Shown piece by piece: positions 15,985 to 24,620 of a DNA stretch of 31,596 nt. A program made the translations under genes and the position numbers. Position 1 is the first letter of the stretch. Each line of letters begins with the position of its first letter. The notes beneath the pieces are model-generated. The model did no database searches, was not told the DNA's origin, and saw nothing but the letters and a program-made list of their open reading frames with translations. The DNA is taken from the NCBI GenBank assembly GCA_001790855.1, contig MGDH01000007.1, positions 1 through 31,596 of the forward strand, in the 5' to 3' direction. The DNA comes from Candidatus Schekmanbacteria bacterium RIFCSPLOWO2_02_FULL_38_14 (GTDB lineage: Bacteria; Schekmanbacteria; GWA2-38-11).

Positions 15985-17402
15985 TGATTAAGATTTCAAT
16001 TTTCTGGAAAACCATACTACTTTTTTTAGCCTACCTTTTTCTTGCAAATGGAGTGATGCTTCTTTTCTATTTTCTGACAGAATCTCCGGAAACAATAACC
16101 TCTGACATAACAAAAGCCGTAATCACTGATGCGTCAGTAATTACAAAAAATATAGAGGATGAAATAAAAAACAGAAAAGATACTCAGGAGGTAAAAAGCC
16201 TTGAAGAGCTTAAAATGTTAAAAGGGATAGTTGAGAAGGAAAACAGGTATGTAAGAGTTTTAAATCTATCAGGGGATATAGTTTTTGAGACGCCGATTGA
16301 AGCAGGGCGCAGAAGTGAAAGGCTTACAGAAAAGGAGATAATTGAAGTTCAGAAGAGAGGGTTTTTAATCGGCAAGGGGCATGCGACATTTTTCAGAAGC
16401 ACAATAGAAATTACCCTGCCATTAAAAGCTGAAGGAAAGACTTTAGGTTTAATTCAGGTATCTTACCCGAAAACAAACCCGTCAAGACTTAAGAAAATTA
16501 TCAGCTTTGCAATAGTGATTGAGGCGATTATCATTGCTTTTCTGGCAATGCTTTTTTCCAAATGGTTTTCAATACCCATAAGAGAATTAATCAGAGCAGC
16601 TGAACAGATAGCCAAGGGGAATCTTGGTTATCATGCAGAGGTAAAATCCTCTGATGAAATAGGAGACCTCACCAATACATTCAATTATATGTCAAAAACT
16701 CTTGCAGATATGACAAAACTGAGAAGGGAGCTGACTGCGGATATCTCGCATGAACTGAGGTCCCCTCTCACAAGAATCCGGGTTTCTGCTGAAAGTCTGG
16801 TTGATAAAGTGGTAGATGACGAGAATGAAAAAGAGATGCATTTGCAGGCTATATGCAAAGAGGTTGACGATTTGAACTCGTTGATTGGAGACCTTCTTGA
16901 ATTATCCAAGTTAGAACTTGACAGAGTTAAGATGGAATATTCCCCTACCAGCTTAAAAGAGGTTATTAACAGTGTAGTGACAAAGATGACCCCAGTGATA
17001 AAAAGGGGGAAAGTCTCTGTAGAGGTTTACATAGAAGAGCAAATTCCTGACATTCTTCTTGATGGCAAGGGGATTAGCCGAGTGTTGGCTAATTTATTGG
17101 ATAATTCTTTAAAATATACAAACAGTAACGGTAAAATAAAAATCAGTGTTACTGAGAAGGATAGCTTCATTAATGTGAGCATTGAAGACAACGGTAAAGG
17201 TATTCCTCAGGAGGAATTGCCATTTATTTTTGAACGGTTTTACCGTATAGATAAGTCGAGAGCAAGAGAAACAGGAGGAACAGGGCTTGGTCTTGCAATT
17301 GCCAAACAGATTGTAAAAGCCCACGGGGGAGAAATTTTTGCACAGAGCAAAGCGGGTGAGGGTACCATAATGACATTTTCTCTTCCCAAGAGGAGAAGAT
17401 GA
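15984..17402 (+). CDS. Membrane sensor histidine kinase
   Basis: A 472-residue partner of the preceding regulator. It has two membrane helices (about residues 8-31 and 172-195) around a periplasmic sensor domain of about 140 residues. A HAMP domain follows (SIPIRELIRAAEQIAKGNLGY, about 195-245), then a dimerisation/phosphoacceptor domain with H256 in ELTADISHELRSPL. The ATPase domain has the N box (LANLLDNSLKYT), the G1 box (DNGKGIP), the F box (FERFYRID) and the G2 box (GGTGLGLAI). All catalytic motifs are intact. The periplasmic domain was not recognised, so its signal is unknown; an envelope metal or stress signal would suit the exported chelatase next door. Confidence 0.94.
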   Translation: MIKISIFWKTILLFLAYLFLANGVMLLFYFLTESPETITSDITKAVITDASVITKNIEDEIKNRKDTQEVKSLEELKMLKGIVEKENRYVRVLNLSGDIVFETPIEAGRRSERLTEKEIIEVQKRGFLIGKGHATFFRSTIEITLPLKAEGKTLGLIQVSYPKTNPSRLKKIISFAIVIEAIIIAFLAMLFSKWFSIPIRELIRAAEQIAKGNLGYHAEVKSSDEIGDLTNTFNYMSKTLADMTKLRRELTADISHELRSPLTRIRVSAESLVDKVVDDENEKEMHLQAICKEVDDLNSLIGDLLELSKLELDRVKMEYSPTSLKEVINSVVTKMTPVIKRGKVSVEVYIEEQIPDILLDGKGISRVLANLLDNSLKYTNSNGKIKISVTEKDSFINVSIEDNGKGIPQEELPFIFERFYRIDKSRARETGGTGLGLAIAKQIVKAHGGEIFAQSKAGEGTIMTFSLPKRRR

Positions 17403-17418
17403 GATTTAGCTAAAATGC

Positions 17419-17447
17419 TTGACCTGTTCAATCAAAAGAGAGATGAT
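17419..17447 (+). promoter_or_regulatory. Weak candidate promoter for thiolase
   Basis: TTGACC (17419-17424) with GATGAT (17442-17447) after 17 bases, about 30 bases before the ribosome site. It could drive the thiolase gene independently of the kinase gene just upstream. Confidence 0.3.
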
Positions 17448-17485
17448 TTATTTTAAAGTATAGAAAAAATGTGGAGGGATTGATT

Positions 17486-18664
17486 ATGAGGGAAGCTGTA
17501 ATTGCAAGCGGTGTGAGAACCGCCATAGGAAACTTCGGAGGAGGCTTAAAGGATTTTTCTGCTGTTGACCTTGGGGTTGCAGTAGCAAGAGAGGCGTTAA
17601 AGAGGGCAGGGATTAAACCTGAGCAGGTAGATGATGTAATCTTTGGTGTTATCCTTTCAGCCAATCTCGGACAGAATGCTGCAAGACAGATAGGTGTTAA
17701 ATCAGGAATTCCAGTTGAAGTACCGGCGATTGCAATAAACCAGATGTGCGGCTCAGGGCTCAGGGCAGTGATGATGGCTGCTCAGGAGGTTTTAATTGGT
17801 GACGCTGATATAGTGGTTGCAGGAGGAGTTGAAAGCATGACACAGTCTCCATTTATTCTTCCGGCAGCGCGATGGGGTGCAAGGATTGGAGACATAAAGG
17901 TAATAGATTCTATGATAAAAGATGGACTGACATGTGCTTTTTCCAATCTCCATATGGGAATTACTGTTGAGAATATTGCTGCAAAATACAATATCTCAAG
18001 AAAGGAACAGGATGAGTTTTCCTGTGAAAGCCAGAACAAGGCAGAGAGGGCAATAAAGGAAGGGAGGTTCAAGGAAGAGATTGTTCCGTTTGAGATTCCT
18101 CAGAAAAAAGGTGCCAATGTTATTTTTGCTCAGGATGAGTTTCCCAGATTCGGAACAACTGTGGAACAGCTTAGCAAACTAAAACCTGCTTTTAAGCCTG
18201 ATGGAACAGTAACTGCAGGCAATGCATCAGGTATAAATGATGGTGCTGCAGCAGTTGTTGTTATGTCTGCTGAGAAGGCAAAAGAACTTGGATTAACTCC
18301 TCTTGCAAAAATCAGATCCTATGCAACTGTAGGAGTCACTCCTGAAATAATGGGCATAGGACCTGTGGATTCGACAAAAAAGGCTCTTGAGAAAGCAGGT
18401 CTTAAAATCAATGATGTTGAGCTTATAGAATTCAACGAGGCATTCGCAGCCCAGTCTCTTGGGGTCCTGAAAGAGCTCAAACCAAAACCTGAAATAGTGA
18501 ATGTCAATGGCGGGGCAATTGCTTTAGGGCATCCAATTGGTGCAAGCGGTGCAAGAATTCTCGTGACATTAATCCATGAAATGAAAAAAAGAGGCTTGAA
18601 CATAGGTCTTGCAGGGCTCTGCATTGGCGGCGGTATGGGAATCAGCATGGTTGTGGAAATGTAG
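17486..18664 (+). CDS. Acetyl-CoA C-acetyltransferase (thiolase)
   Basis: A 392-residue thiolase. I choose the ATG at 17486 (MREAVIASG), preceded by GGAGG; an in-frame GTG five codons earlier overlaps that site. The nucleophilic cysteine is C88 in [11 protein letters not shown]. The second-cysteine and histidine motifs are complete: [24 protein letters not shown] (catalytic His) and [15 protein letters not shown] near the end (catalytic Cys). The length is typical of degradative or biosynthetic thiolases that condense two acetyl-CoA or cleave acetoacetyl-CoA. No beta-oxidation partners are adjacent, so the pathway (butanoate, mevalonate-type or ketone metabolism) is not fixed. Catalytically it should be active. 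Confidence 0.95.
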   Translation: MREAVIASGVRTAIGNFGGGLKDFSAVDLGVAVAREALKRAGIKPEQVDDVIFGVILSANLGQNAARQIGVKSGIPVEVPAIAINQMCGSGLRAVMMAAQEVLIGDADIVVAGGVESMTQSPFILPAARWGARIGDIKVIDSMIKDGLTCAFSNLHMGITVENIAAKYNISRKEQDEFSCESQNKAERAIKEGRFKEEIVPFEIPQKKGANVIFAQDEFPRFGTTVEQLSKLKPAFKPDGTVTAGNASGINDGAAAVVVMSAEKAKELGLTPLAKIRSYATVGVTPEIMGIGPVDSTKKALEKAGLKINDVELIEFNEAFAAQSLGVLKELKPKPEIVNVNGGAIALGHPIGASGARILVTLIHEMKKRGLNIGLAGLCIGGGMGISMVVEM

Positions 18665-18919
18665 GGTAATGTTAAAGAATATCATCAGATATTACATTGT
18701 TTGTTTCTCGTCATTCCCGCAAAAGAGGAAGTCGTTATGAACCTCAGATTTGCACAGATAGGAATGAAAATAATCAGGCGAGACGCCTGATCTACTGTTT
18801 AATTGTTGTTTGTTCATTTGTAGGACAGGCATCCCGCCTGTACGAGGGTATTATTTGTTCAAGGAAAAGACTATGAATGAAGGAGTAAAAACTATGAGCG
18901 AAGAAAGAAGAGTGCAGAA
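18665..18919. repeat. Paired hairpin repeats in thiolase-UPF0182 gap
   Basis: Two small hairpins face each other: ATCAGGCG-AGA-CGCCTGAT (18773-18790, perfect 8-bp stem) and ACAGGC-ATCCC-GCCTGT (18825-18841). The first is followed by CTAC and the second preceded by GTAG, so the whole unit 18773-18843 is an imperfect inverted repeat. Upstream, TCATTCCCGC (18711-18720) and GGAATGA (18761) look like a decayed copy of another palindrome. A mini-ORF occupies 18873-18923. Confidence 0.6.
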
Positions 18920-18923
18920 ATGA
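18873..18923 (+). other. Possible 16-codon leader ORF coupled to UPF0182 gene
   Basis: An ATG at 18873 with AAGGAAAA upstream opens a 16-codon frame whose TGA overlaps the next gene's ATG as ATGA (18920-18923). A second in-frame ATG at 18894 has GAAGGAG seven bases upstream. The downstream ATG itself has a poor ribosome site, so coupling through this short frame could supply ribosomes. The peptide has no recognised features. Confidence 0.35.
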
Positions 18924-21616
18924 AGTTATTAATTATTTTCTTTTTATTAATTGCAGTCATTATTCCTCTTTTTGGGAATGCCATCATTCTTACCACAGAC
19001 TGGCTCTGGTTTAAGGAAATAAATTTTGAAAATATATTTATTACATCACTGCTTGCAAAGGTAAAGGTCGGCTCCCTTGTAACAATTCTTTTCATCACAG
19101 TAGTTTTCATAAATATTTATATTGCCATGAATCTTGGCAAAAGAAAAACACCGCTTGTTTACTATGACATCATAGAAATCCCGCAGGTTGAGGCTTACAG
19201 GTCAACAGTTGATACTGCAGTTTTGACGCTGACTGCCATTGTGGGCTATATTCTCAGCGGGTGGGGTTCTTCCCAATGGGAAAATTATTTAAAATTTTTT
19301 AATTCGACTGCATTCTCCGTCAATGACCCGCTCTTTTCAATGGATATTGGTTTTTATGTTTTCAAACTTCCTTTTTACAGGTTTCTTTATCAGTTCTCTT
19401 TTCTTACCCTTATCTTTTCACTCATTGCCATTACAGTTATCTATATTTTTCATAAGAAAATGTGGTTTGTTCCAAAGGGTATAAAATTTTCAGATTCTGC
19501 AAGGATTCATTGCCTTGTACTTGGTGCCCTGATTTTTCTTTTAATGGCCTTCAAATACAGAATCAATGCGTATGACCTCCTTTATTCTGGAAGAGGGATT
19601 GTTTTTGGAGCAAGTTATACTGACATCAAGGCAGAGCTTCCGGTTCTTTATCTGATGATGGGTTTGTCTATAATTGTTGCAGCAACATTTCTTTTAAATA
19701 TTTTTGTTAATTCTTACAAGATGATAATTGGTGTGATTGTCTTAATGCTTGCTGTCGGGTTTATAGGAGGGAAAGTATACCCTGCGCTTATTCAGAAATT
19801 TGAGGTTGCACCAAATGAAATTTCTAAAGAAAAACCATACATCAATTTCGGAGTAGAATTCACAAGAAAGGCTTATAAGATTGACCATGTTGAAGAAAAG
19901 AATTTTCCTGCCTCTGACAGATTAACTATTGAAGATATAAATAATAATGATTTGACCATAAGGAATATAAGGCTCTGGGATGGAGCGCCTCTGCTTTCAA
20001 CATATGCACAGCTTCAGGAAATAAGGACATATTATGATTTTGTGGGTCTTGACAATGACAGGTACTCTGTCAATGGCGAGTACAGGCAGGTTATGCTTTC
20101 TCCAAGAGAGCTTTCATATCAGAATCTTCCAAGCAGAAGCTGGATAAACGAACATCTCACTTACACTCATGGATACGGGCTTTGCATGGGTCCTGTAAAC
20201 CAGATAACAAAAGAGGGGCTGCCGGAGTTTATGATAAAAGATATTCCGCCAGTATCAACTGCAAATATCAAAGTTACCAGACCTGAAATCTATTATGGAG
20301 AGATTGGAAACAAATATTGTTTTGTTAATACAGGCTCGAAAGAATTTGATTATCCGTCAGGAGATAAAAATATTTATACCGTTTATAAGGGAAGCGGTGG
20401 AGTAAGAATTGATGGATTTCTGAAAAAAGTTCTTTTTGCAGTGAGATTCGGAGAAATCAAAATGCTTTTTTCAGGTGATATTTCAGAGAACAGCAGGATT
20501 ATGTATTACCGGAGTGTCCTTGATAGGGTTAATAACGCGGCTCCATTTATAAGATGGAGTTCTGACCCCTATCTTGTAATTTCAGAAGAGGGAAGGCTTT
20601 TCTGGATAATAGACGGGTATACTACAACTTCTGAATACCCTTATTCAGAGAAAACTCTGGGGATTGGAAACTATATTAGGAATTCTGTCAAAGCAGTTAT
20701 TAATGCTTATGACGGAAAAATAGATTTTTATATAAGCGATGAAGAGGACCCGCTGATTAAAACCTACGGAAAAATCTTTCCCGGAGTTTTTAAAAAACTG
20801 GAACAGATGCCTGAAGACTTGAAAAGCCATATAAGGTATCCGCAGGAATTCTTTTCAATTCAGGCTGAGAAATATGCGACCTTCCATATGACTGACCCTC
20901 AGGTTTTTTATAATAAAGAGGATGTCTGGAAAATTCCGAGAAACACAAAAAGCGGTTCTGACCAGGAAATGGAGCCCTACTATACAATTATGAAGTTGGC
21001 TTCTGAGGGGACTGAGGAAGAATTTATTCTGATGGTGCCATTTACTCCAAGCAAAAAAAATAACATGATTTCATGGATGGCTGCAAGGTGCGACCAGCCA
21101 AACTATGGGAAACTCATAGTTTACAATTTCCCGAAACAGAAGCTTGTTTATGGACCTCAGCAGATAGAATCAAGGATTGACCAGGACCCTGAAATCTCAA
21201 AACAGCTTACTCTGTGGAACCAAGGGGGGTCAACTGTTATCAGGGGAAGTCTCCTTGTAATTCCAATTGAGCAGTCCCTCATTTATGTCCAGCCCCTTTA
21301 CCTTTCAGCAACTCAGAGTGGTGGTCTTCCAGAATTGAAAAGAGTAATTATTGCTTTTGGAAACCAGATTGTAATGGAGGAAAACCTCGAGAATGGAATT
21401 GAGAGAATATTTGGGGAGGGTGTTAAAAAGGGAGAGGTCAGAGAAGAAATTAAGCCCGAAGTAAAGGTTAAAGAATTATCAAGTAATACTTTGATTAATA
21501 ATGCTATCTCTCATTACGAAAAAGCAGTAAAATTCCAGCGCGATGGTAATTGGACAGGTTATGGAGAAGAGCTTAAAGAACTCGAGAAGGCATTGAAGGA
21601 GATGAGGGGGAAGTAA
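18920..21616 (+). CDS. UPF0182 family large membrane protein
   Basis: An 898-residue protein of the UPF0182 (COG1615) family, close to the usual length of 850-1000. The N-terminal third has about seven membrane helices, starting with a hydrophobic segment at residues 2-22 and the family-typical TDWLWFKEINF just after. About 600 residues of soluble, presumably extracytoplasmic domain follow, including IRNIRLWDGAPLLSTYAQLQ and YVQPLYLSATQ, both recognisable family hallmarks. The C-terminus is a charged coiled-coil tail (NNAISHYEKAVKFQRDGNW, ELKELEKALKEM). Function is unknown for the family. The gene stops exactly where a truncated yjbQ fragment begins on the other strand. Confidence 0.9.
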   Translation: MKLLIIFFLLIAVIIPLFGNAIILTTDWLWFKEINFENIFITSLLAKVKVGSLVTILFITVVFINIYIAMNLGKRKTPLVYYDIIEIPQVEAYRSTVDTAVLTLTAIVGYILSGWGSSQWENYLKFFNSTAFSVNDPLFSMDIGFYVFKLPFYRFLYQFSFLTLIFSLIAITVIYIFHKKMWFVPKGIKFSDSARIHCLVLGALIFLLMAFKYRINAYDLLYSGRGIVFGASYTDIKAELPVLYLMMGLSIIVAATFLLNIFVNSYKMIIGVIVLMLAVGFIGGKVYPALIQKFEVAPNEISKEKPYINFGVEFTRKAYKIDHVEEKNFPASDRLTIEDINNNDLTIRNIRLWDGAPLLSTYAQLQEIRTYYDFVGLDNDRYSVNGEYRQVMLSPRELSYQNLPSRSWINEHLTYTHGYGLCMGPVNQITKEGLPEFMIKDIPPVSTANIKVTRPEIYYGEIGNKYCFVNTGSKEFDYPSGDKNIYTVYKGSGGVRIDGFLKKVLFAVRFGEIKMLFSGDISENSRIMYYRSVLDRVNNAAPFIRWSSDPYLVISEEGRLFWIIDGYTTTSEYPYSEKTLGIGNYIRNSVKAVINAYDGKIDFYISDEEDPLIKTYGKIFPGVFKKLEQMPEDLKSHIRYPQEFFSIQAEKYATFHMTDPQVFYNKEDVWKIPRNTKSGSDQEMEPYYTIMKLASEGTEEEFILMVPFTPSKKNNMISWMAARCDQPNYGKLIVYNFPKQKLVYGPQQIESRIDQDPEISKQLTLWNQGGSTVIRGSLLVIPIEQSLIYVQPLYLSATQSGGLPELKRVIIAFGNQIVMEENLENGIERIFGEGVKKGEVREEIKPEVKVKELSSNTLINNAISHYEKAVKFQRDGNWTGYGEELKELEKALKEMRGK

Positions 21617-21617
21617 G

Positions 21618-21773
21618 GTTTATTGTAACTGTCGCTGTTGTATGGGGGACAAAAAGATAGCAGATGCCGTTTTTGATTTTGCTCTCATCAACTACTTTTT
21701 GAACCTCGTCTGTAATGTCTATCAGTTCTGTTCTTCTTGTGATTTTGATGGGGATTTGTTTTAGCGTTTGTAT
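21618..21773 (-). pseudogene. YjbQ/UPF0047 N-terminal remnant
   Basis: On the minus strand, about 52 codons immediately after and overlapping the end of pilU encode a clear YjbQ-type N-terminus: ITRRTELIDITDEVQKVV and then CYLFVPHTTATVTIN, the family's strand-turn with the conserved HTTA. The full family is about 130-140 residues, so two-thirds is missing. The match stops at 21618, next to the UPF0182 stop codon, and the frame then reads unrelated sequence. The expected start codon is ATA (21773-21771), which cannot serve well. A deletion or rearrangement joining two loci explains it. YjbQ proteins have been linked to secondary thiamine-phosphate synthase activity. Confidence 0.8.
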
Positions 21774-22894
21774 GGGTCTTGAGATTTAATCTTGAATGAA
21801 GGCTCTTTTTCCTTTTTCTCATCTTTCTTATCACTAATCTCATCCATTTTTATTCTCAGCCTGAGGTCATTTGCGCTGTCAGCATAGGCAATGGCATTAT
21901 CATAGGTTATTCTTTCTGCTTTATATAAATTATAAAGAGCCTGGTCAAAAGTCTGCATTCCTTCCTGAGTTCCTTCAGCCATTACTTCCTTTAAAATACC
22001 AACCTCGCCTTTAAGAATAAGGTCTTTAACTCTTGATGTATCAAGAAGGACTTCAATTGCTGCTGCTCTTTTCCCGTCAACTGTTGGGATAAGGCGCTGT
22101 GAAATTATTGCCTTCAGGTTCAATGAAAGAAGGAGATATATCTGAGAATGGCGCTCGGTAGGGAAAAAGTTCAGTACCCTTTCAATTGACTGGTTTGCAT
22201 TGTTGGCGTGAAGTGTTCCTAAGCAGAGATGGCCTGTTTCAGCAAAGGTTATTGCTGATTCCATTGTTTCAGTATCCCTTATCTCACCTATGAGAATCAC
22301 ATCAGGCGCCTGTCTCAATGTGTTTTTCAGTGCATTTGCAAATGAATGGGTGTCAAATCCAACCTCACGCTGGGTAATAACAGATTTCTTATGGTGATGA
22401 ACGAATTCAATAGGGTCTTCAATTGAGATGATGTGCCCGGAAGAATTACTGTTTCTGTGGTCAATCATTGCTGCAAGCGAGGTTGATTTTCCTGAACCTG
22501 TACCACCTACAACCAAAACCATTCCCCTTTTTGCCATTATTATGTCTTTTAGAATAGGAGGAAGTCCAAGCTGGTCTACGGTTTTTATATCAAGTTTTAT
22601 CTGCCTTATTACAATCCCGACATTTCCCCTCTGAACAAATATATTCACCCTGAACCTTCCAAGTTCAGGAAAAAAGAGGGCAAGGTTCATCTCTTTTGTC
22701 TCTTCAAATTCTTTTTTCTGCCAGTCATTCATTGTGGAATAAGCAAGTTCTTTGGTCTGTTCCGGAGTAAATTTATCATTTCCAAATGGTTCAGTTACCC
22801 CTTCTGTGCGGTACATAGAAGGAAGCTCTGCAGTTATATAAATATCTGATGAATCTCTTTTAACCATTTCTCTGACAAGGTCTTGTATAGTCAT
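21761..22894 (-). CDS. pilU: Type IV pilus retraction ATPase, PilU-like
   Basis: A 377-residue hexameric motor ATPase of the PilT/GspE superfamily. Walker A is GGTGSGKST (residues 130-138). The Asp box and Walker B region (DVILIGEIRD) and the His box (GHLCLGTLHANNANQ) are intact. The wording FAETGHLCLGTLHANNANQSIERVLNFFP and TLRQAPDVILIGEIRD is nearer to PilU than to PilT. The charged C-terminal tail (KKDEKKEKEPSF) is typical of PilU. It follows PilT on the same strand, with GGAGG before its ATG. PilU assists PilT in pilus retraction, powering twitching, adhesion or DNA uptake. Confidence 0.88.
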   Translation of the reverse strand: MTIQDLVREMVKRDSSDIYITAELPSMYRTEGVTEPFGNDKFTPEQTKELAYSTMNDWQKKEFEETKEMNLALFFPELGRFRVNIFVQRGNVGIVIRQIKLDIKTVDQLGLPPILKDIIMAKRGMVLVVGGTGSGKSTSLAAMIDHRNSNSSGHIISIEDPIEFVHHHKKSVITQREVGFDTHSFANALKNTLRQAPDVILIGEIRDTETMESAITFAETGHLCLGTLHANNANQSIERVLNFFPTERHSQIYLLLSLNLKAIISQRLIPTVDGKRAAAIEVLLDTSRVKDLILKGEVGILKEVMAEGTQEGMQTFDQALYNLYKAERITYDNAIAYADSANDLRLRIKMDEISDKKDEKKEKEPSFKIKSQDPYKR

Positions 22895-22917
22895 TTTCGA
22901 ACCTCCTTTTTAACTTG

Positions 22918-23005
22918 TAAGTGAACAGTAGTTAGTGAATAGTAATCAGTGAAGAGTCTTGAAAAAATATTTTTTCTTACTAAATACTATTCACTGTTAA
23001 CTATT
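22918..23005. repeat. Degenerate AGTGAA-type inverted repeat between pilT and pilU
   Basis: GTGAACAGTAGTTAGTGAATAG (from 22921, tandem-like words of AGTGAAT/AGTAAT type) faces a reverse-complementary block ACTATTCACTGTTAACTATTC (22985-23005). The pair could fold into a long imperfect hairpin in the pil message. It resembles the other drifting repeat families in the window. Confidence 0.5.
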
Positions 23006-23017
23006 CTCTTCTTTCTC

Positions 23018-24058
23018 TTATCCCAGGACTGACGGGCTTGAAACCAACTGCAGAACTTCATTCTTTGCAACTATGTTTTTCTGAACAAGGTCCTTGATTG
23101 CCTGGTCCATTGTCTGCATACCGAATTTCTGGCTTGTCTGGATGATTGACGGAATCTGCGATATCTTCGCTTCCCTGATAAGATTTCTTATTGCAGGAGT
23201 ACCCATCATTATTTCAATAGCAGCAACCCTTCCCTTGCCATCCCTTCTTTTAATGAGTGTCTGGGTAACAACAGCCTGGATAGATTCTGAGAACATTGCC
23301 CTTATTTGTTCCTGCTGTTCAGGCGGGAAAACATCAATGACCCTGTCAACAGTCTTTGGTGCGCTTGATGTATGAAGCGTTCCGAAAACAAGATGCCCTG
23401 TTTCTGCTGCTGTAAGGGCTAACTGAATGGTTTCAAGGTCTCTCATTTCTCCAACAAGAATTATATCAGGGTCCTCCCTGAGTGAGGCTCTCAAGGCATT
23501 GGAAAAACTGTGGGTATGGGGTCCGAGTTCTCTCTGGCTAATCAGGCACTCTTTTGATTTGTGGACAAACTCTATTGGGTCTTCAATCGTAATTATATGC
23601 CCCTTGAATTCATTGTTTATCAGGTCAATCATTGCAGCCAATGTTGTTGATTTACCGCTTCCTGTTGGACCTGTTACAAGAACCAGCCCTTTTTCAGCCC
23701 TCGCTATGTCTGCGAGGGTTTTTGGAAGCCCGAGTTCTTCAAAGGTCATAATTTTTGTCGGGATTGTCCTGAAGACTGCTGATTCACCGCGTGCCTGGAC
23801 AAAGGCATTGACCCTGAACCTTGCTATCTCTTTAAGGGCGATTGAGAAATCAATCTCGTGGCTTTCTTCAAAAACCTTTCTCTGCTGGTCATTAAGTATG
23901 TCGTAGAGGAGGGAGTGGACTTCTTCTTTTGAAAGGGACGGCATATCAACTTTTTGCATATCGCCGTTAATGCGGAGCATTGGTGGTTCTCCTGAGCTTA
24001 TGTGGAGGTCAGAAGCACCCTGACCGTGAGAGAACAACAGAAGTTCGGAAATATCCAT
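23018..24058 (-). CDS. pilT: Type IV pilus retraction ATPase PilT
   Basis: A 346-residue PilT. The N-terminal PAS-like domain begins GASDLHISSGEPPMLRI, followed by the RecA-like domain with Walker A GPTGSGKST (residues 130-138). Then come the Asp box, Walker B (DIILVGEMRD) and the His box (GHLVFGTLHTSSAPKTVDRVIDVFP). The C-terminal IRNLIREAKISQIPSIIQT segment contains the AIRNLIRE motif needed for retraction in known PilT proteins. Length is normal. It starts behind GGAGG and is followed on the same strand by PilU, 123 bp away. It disassembles pilin at the inner-membrane platform; no pilus structural genes are in the window. Confidence 0.94.
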   Translation of the reverse strand: MDISELLLFSHGQGASDLHISSGEPPMLRINGDMQKVDMPSLSKEEVHSLLYDILNDQQRKVFEESHEIDFSIALKEIARFRVNAFVQARGESAVFRTIPTKIMTFEELGLPKTLADIARAEKGLVLVTGPTGSGKSTTLAAMIDLINNEFKGHIITIEDPIEFVHKSKECLISQRELGPHTHSFSNALRASLREDPDIILVGEMRDLETIQLALTAAETGHLVFGTLHTSSAPKTVDRVIDVFPPEQQEQIRAMFSESIQAVVTQTLIKRRDGKGRVAAIEIMMGTPAIRNLIREAKISQIPSIIQTSQKFGMQTMDQAIKDLVQKNIVAKNEVLQLVSSPSVLG

Positions 24059-24141
24059 CTTATTCCTCCTTGAAAAGCAAAATGGAAAAAGAAAAATTAA
24101 TGGTTAACGAAAAAGATTCCAAGAAAACATTATTTTGTTAC

Positions 24142-24170
24142 TTTTAATTAAAAGATCATTGTCTTGTCAA
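24142..24170 (-). promoter_or_regulatory. Candidate promoter for pilT-pilU
   Basis: On the minus strand a perfect -35 TTGACA (24170-24165) is followed after 17 bases by TTAAAA (24147-24142), a weak -10. Confidence 0.35.
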
Positions 24171-24210
24171 GGGAGAAAACTTCATTATAACTTTTTCAAA
24201 CCTTTTCCTC

Positions 24211-24239
24211 TTGACGTCTCACAGGGCTTAAGATAGATG
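24211..24239 (+). promoter_or_regulatory. Candidate promoter for ferredoxin-AOR pair
   Basis: TTGACG (24211-24216) and TAGATG (24234-24239) are 17 bases apart. A ribosome site (GAGGTGAG) precedes the ATG at 24266. Confidence 0.35.
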
Positions 24240-24265
24240 GAGGCAATATTTTAGTGAGGTGAGAT

Positions 24266-24616
24266 ATGGCACTTAAAGTTATACCTGAGAAATGCATTGT
24301 TTGTTGCGCATGCGAAATGGCTTGCGGATATTACCATGACCAGGCTTTTACAACCCTTTCATCAAGCATCATAATCTACAGGGCAATGGAGAAAAAAAAT
24401 TACTTTGGAATGATGGTAAAAAGGCCCGAGGATATATTGATTGGAAGGCCTGAGAGTGTTGAAGCAAAAAGACCCGGTGATTTTTCAAGCGGAGGAGGAG
24501 CAGCGAGTGCTTCAGCAAAACCAATATTCATAAGACCAACCTGCGACCTATGCGCAGGTGCAGATGAATATAACTGTGTTATGGCATGCCCGACAGGGGC
24601 TTTAGTTAAGGAGTGA
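24266..24616 (+). CDS. Two-cluster ferredoxin, electron partner of AOR
   Basis: A 116-residue iron-sulfur protein with two [4Fe-4S] motifs: C10-x2-C13-x2-C16-x3-C20 at the N-terminus (CIVCCACEMAC) and C93-x2-C96-x7-C104-x3-C108-P at the C-terminus. Between them is a less ordered linker with a glycine/serine/alanine-rich stretch (FSSGGGAASASAK). The pattern fits the small HycB/AOR-associated ferredoxin subunits. It ends four bases before the aldehyde oxidoreductase start, so the two are co-expressed and probably form a complex that passes electrons from the tungsten or molybdenum site to a soluble carrier. Confidence 0.9.
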   Translation: MALKVIPEKCIVCCACEMACGYYHDQAFTTLSSSIIIYRAMEKKNYFGMMVKRPEDILIGRPESVEAKRPGDFSSGGGAASASAKPIFIRPTCDLCAGADEYNCVMACPTGALVKE

Positions 24617-24620
24617 AGAT

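Noticed and set aside
24059-24265. Palindromic AAAGAT/TTTAAT words in the pilT-AOR gap as a regulator site
   Set aside because: The region is AT-rich and no symmetric site stood out above chance; only weak promoter boxes could be argued.
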